Source of the DNA: Vulcanimicrobiota bacterium
GTDB lineage: Bacteria > Vulcanimicrobiota > Vulcanimicrobiia > Vulcanimicrobiales > Vulcanimicrobiaceae
NCBI GenBank assembly: GCA_019232905.1
Contig: JAFANA010000020.1
Coordinates: forward strand, 1 to 33,876
Length of the DNA stretch: 33,876 nucleotides
Direction of reading: 5' to 3'
The position numbers and the translations under genes are program-made. The notes beneath the pieces were generated by a model, which searched no databases, was not told the DNA's origin, and saw only the letters and a program-made list of their open reading frames with translations. Positions 31,772 to 33,876 of this stretch are shown in pieces. The stretch's first letter is position 1. Each line of letters opens with the position of its first letter.

Positions 31772-32548
31772 ATTCGCGTCGTTACCCTCAACTGCAACGG
31801 TATCCGTTCCGCCGCGCGCAAGGGACTCTATGCGTGGCTTGCATCCGTCGATCCGGACGTCGTGGCGCTGCAAGAAACAAAGTCGCAAGAATATCAATTG
31901 CCCTTTGATGCCGAACATCTCTCGCAGTATTTCAGCATTTATGCTGACGCAACGGTCCGTAAGGGCTATAGCGGTGTGGCGCTTTATGCGAAGCGGCCGC
32001 CGGATGCGACGCGCGTCGGCTTCGGCTGGCCGCAGTTCGACGCCGAAGGCCGGTACGTCGAAATCGATTTCGGGAATCTCTCGATCGGATCGGTGTACGT
32101 TCCAAGCGGAACGATGGGGATCGAGCGCCAGCGCTGGAAAGAAGACTTTCTCGACCACTTCGAAGCGTGGCTGAAGCGCGCGATCCGAAACGGTCGCAGC
32201 TATATTCTCTGTGGTGACTACAACATCGCGCACCGGCCCATCGACGTGAACAATCCGAAAACGGCGGTGCGCGTGACCGGGTTCCTTCCGCAAGAGCGCG
32301 CGTGGATGGACCGGGTGATCGAGAGCGGATGGGTCGATGCGCTTCGCGTCGTGCGCCCCGACGAGCCGAAGATTTACACGTGGTGGTCGAACTTCTCCAA
32401 GGCATTCGAGCGGAACTTGGGCTGGCGCATCGACTACCAGCTCACTACGCCGGACCTGAGGACGCATGTCCGTTCTGCAGAAGTCTACACGGCGGAGCGC
32501 TTTTCGGATCACGCGCCGGTCATCATCGATTACGATTTGACGCTCTAA
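31772..32548 (+). CDS. xth: Exodeoxyribonuclease III-type AP endonuclease, probable ATT start
   Basis: A repair nuclease of about 258 residues (EEP superfamily, ExoIII) that cuts at abasic sites. Catalytic features are [22 protein letters not shown] with the metal Glu, SVYVPSGT with the Tyr, LCGDYNIAH with Asp and Asn, GWRIDYQL, and the final [10 protein letters not shown] with catalytic His. No ATG, GTG or TTG exists in frame between 31613, deep inside the methyltransferase gene, and the first conserved strand. ATT 31772 lies 9 bases after AGGG (31759-31762) and puts the N-terminus ([10 protein letters not shown]) at the family position. An ATA overlapping the methyltransferase stop (31757) is the alternative. 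Confidence 0.9.
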   Translation: MRVVTLNCNGIRSAARKGLYAWLASVDPDVVALQETKSQEYQLPFDAEHLSQYFSIYADATVRKGYSGVALYAKRPPDATRVGFGWPQFDAEGRYVEIDFGNLSIGSVYVPSGTMGIERQRWKEDFLDHFEAWLKRAIRNGRSYILCGDYNIAHRPIDVNNPKTAVRVTGFLPQERAWMDRVIESGWVDALRVVRPDEPKIYTWWSNFSKAFERNLGWRIDYQLTTPDLRTHVRSAEVYTAERFSDHAPVIIDYDLTL

Positions 32549-32576
32549 CGATTCCCGGGAGGCTTACACAAACAGG

Positions 32577-33876
32577 ATGCGCATCGACGTGGTGGGCGGC
32601 GGCCCGGGCGGGCTGTATTTTTCGATTCTGGCGAAAAGCCGCTTTCCCGCGTGGAACGTGCGCGTCTTCGAACGGAATAAACCGAACGATACCTTTGGAT
32701 GGGGCGTCGTGTTCTCCGACGCGACGCTCGAGAACTTGCGCGCGGCGGATGAGCCGACGCATCGAGCCATCACGCAGTCGTTTGCGCATTGGGACGATAT
32801 CGACATCCATTTCAAAGGGCAGATTATCCGATCGGGCGGCCACGGCTTCTCCGGAATCGCGCGCAAGCATCTGCTGCAGATTTTGCAAGATCGCGCGCGC
32901 GAGCTAAGCGTCGATCTGAGATTCGAAGAAAACGTCGAGGCCGTTGCAACGCTGCGGGAAGAAGCGGATCTCCTCGTTGGGGCAGACGGCATTAACAGCC
33001 GCGTGCGCGCGACCTACGCGGATGCGTTCAAGCCGAACTTAGACCGGCGGCTCTGCCGATTCGTCTGGCTTGGCACGACGCTGCCGCTCGACGCGTTCAC
33101 CTTTTTCTTCGAACAAACTGAATTCGGCTGGTTCACGGTTCACGCATACCGGTTCGACGACTCCAGCAGTACCTTCATCGTGGAGTGCCGCGAAGAAACG
33201 TGGCTCGCGCACGGTCTCGACCGCGCGGATACGAACGAGACGATCGCGTTCTGCGAACGGCTTTTCGCGCGGTACTTAGGGGGTCATCGCCTTATGGCGA
33301 ACAGCGCGCACCTGCGCGGACGCGATTGGATCAATTTTCTGCGCGTCGGCAACGAGCGCTGGATTGACGGCAACGTCGTGCTGCTGGGCGATGCGGCGCA
33401 CACGGCGCACTTTTCGGTCGGTTCGGGCACAAAGCTCGCGCTTGAAGATGCCATCGCGCTGGCCGACGTGTTGGATGCAGACGGGGCCTCGGCGGCTTCG
33501 CTTGCGCGATACGAGGAGCTCCGCCGCATCGAAGTGCTCAAGCTTCAGAATGCGGCGCGCAACTCGACGGAATGGTTCGAGAACGTCGCACGGTATGCGG
33601 TACTCCCGCCCGAACAGTTCGCCTACAGCCTTCTCACCCGCAGCCAGCGTATCGGTCACGAGAACCTCCGCTTACGCGATAAAACCTATGTCGAGCGGAT
33701 GGAGGGATGGTTCGCCGAGCGGTCCCTAACCGAGCTTCGAACCAACGGCGAGATGACGCCCGCAGCGCCGGTCCCGCCAATGTTCACTTCATTCCGTTTG
33801 CGTGACCTGGTGTTGCGCAACCGCGTTGTTGTCTCGCCCATGGACATGTACAGCGCGGTCGACGGTATGCCCGGCG
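32577..33876 (+). CDS. FAD monooxygenase / old-yellow-enzyme fusion, 3' truncated by window edge
   Basis: The first 433 residues of a probable bifunctional enzyme. The N-terminal flavoprotein monooxygenase has the FAD-binding [20 protein letters not shown], then [16 protein letters not shown] and [20 protein letters not shown]. From about residue 400 an old-yellow-enzyme (FMN) domain begins: [20 protein letters not shown], then [12 protein letters not shown]. This order is that of 2-aminobenzoyl-CoA monooxygenase/reductase and salicylyl-CoA 5-hydroxylase, which act on CoA-activated aromatic acids. The ATG follows GGGAGG at a longer than usual distance. The frame is open to the window end. Substrate is inferred from architecture only. 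Confidence 0.9.
   Translation, partial: MRIDVVGGGPGGLYFSILAKSRFPAWNVRVFERNKPNDTFGWGVVFSDATLENLRAADEPTHRAITQSFAHWDDIDIHFKGQIIRSGGHGFSGIARKHLLQILQDRARELSVDLRFEENVEAVATLREEADLLVGADGINSRVRATYADAFKPNLDRRLCRFVWLGTTLPLDAFTFFFEQTEFGWFTVHAYRFDDSSSTFIVECREETWLAHGLDRADTNETIAFCERLFARYLGGHRLMANSAHLRGRDWINFLRVGNERWIDGNVVLLGDAAHTAHFSVGSGTKLALEDAIALADVLDADGASAASLARYEELRRIEVLKLQNAARNSTEWFENVARYAVLPPEQFAYSLLTRSQRIGHENLRLRDKTYVERMEGWFAERSLTELRTNGEMTPAAPVPPMFTSFRLRDLVLRNRVVVSPMDMYSAVDGMPG

Overview
The window is about 34 kb of GC-rich, gene-dense bacterial chromosome, with no tRNA, rRNA, CRISPR array or insertion sequence that I could see. The host is a diderm: it has a TonB-dependent outer-membrane receptor. 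It also carries large STAND/LuxR and STAND/SARP regulators, HD-GYP and EAL proteins, a BNR-propeller exoprotein and an Mpo1-like protein. That mix would fit a Candidatus Eremiobacterota/Vulcanimicrobiota (WPS-2)-like lineage, but the placement is an inference from gene style only. RpoC (positions 1-1509) is the marker to test it with.

Layout. (1) 1-1566: the C-terminal third of rpoC and a bidirectional terminator. (2) 1578-4040, minus strand: a 23-codon hydrophobic peptide ORF with a strong ribosome binding site, an 18-bp palindrome, a TPR-like protein that seems to start at CTG, and a translationally coupled c-di-GMP phosphodiesterase (EAL). (3) 4105-7736, minus: a Xre/MbcA-type antitoxin and RES toxin behind a promoter with two operator-like repeats, followed with almost no gaps by an Fpg/Nei DNA glycosylase and a DEAD-box RNA helicase. 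(4) 7771-9270: a fatty-acid desaturase and a divergent unknown gene. (5) 9267-20585: a regulatory and exoprotein block. It holds an atypical LuxR response regulator, a divergent STAND-SARP regulator with four 11-bp-spaced heptamer repeats at its start, an amidase_3-like protein, a large secreted BNR propeller, a small ABM-type protein, a second STAND regulator of LuxR type, a second hydrophobic peptide ORF with a strong ribosome binding site, and an HD-GYP phosphodiesterase closed by a clear terminator. (6) 20624-26722: an unknown gene, an OmpR/histidine-kinase pair, and a TonB-dependent receptor with an unusual duplicated C-terminal domain. (7) 26670-28380, minus: a Tag-like protein lacking its key Glu, and an M20 amidohydrolase. 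(8) 28542-33876: Mpo1-like protein, zinc-ribbon protein, a sodium:solute symporter with a DUF3311 partner, an O-methyltransferase, exonuclease III, and the start of an FAD monooxygenase/old-yellow-enzyme fusion that runs off the window.

How it fits together. c-di-GMP breakdown appears twice, each time beside a helical-repeat protein (TPR-like or STAND) and a tiny hydrophobic peptide with a single Cys and a Gly-rich tail. I regard this repeated peptide / repeat-protein / c-di-GMP arrangement as the best candidate for an undescribed signalling unit, but its function is inference. The other strong structural observations are the 11-bp-phased repeats before the SARP regulator, the duplicated C-terminal domain of the TonB receptor, the toxin-antitoxin pair heading a repair operon, and two genes with no ATG, GTG or TTG start.
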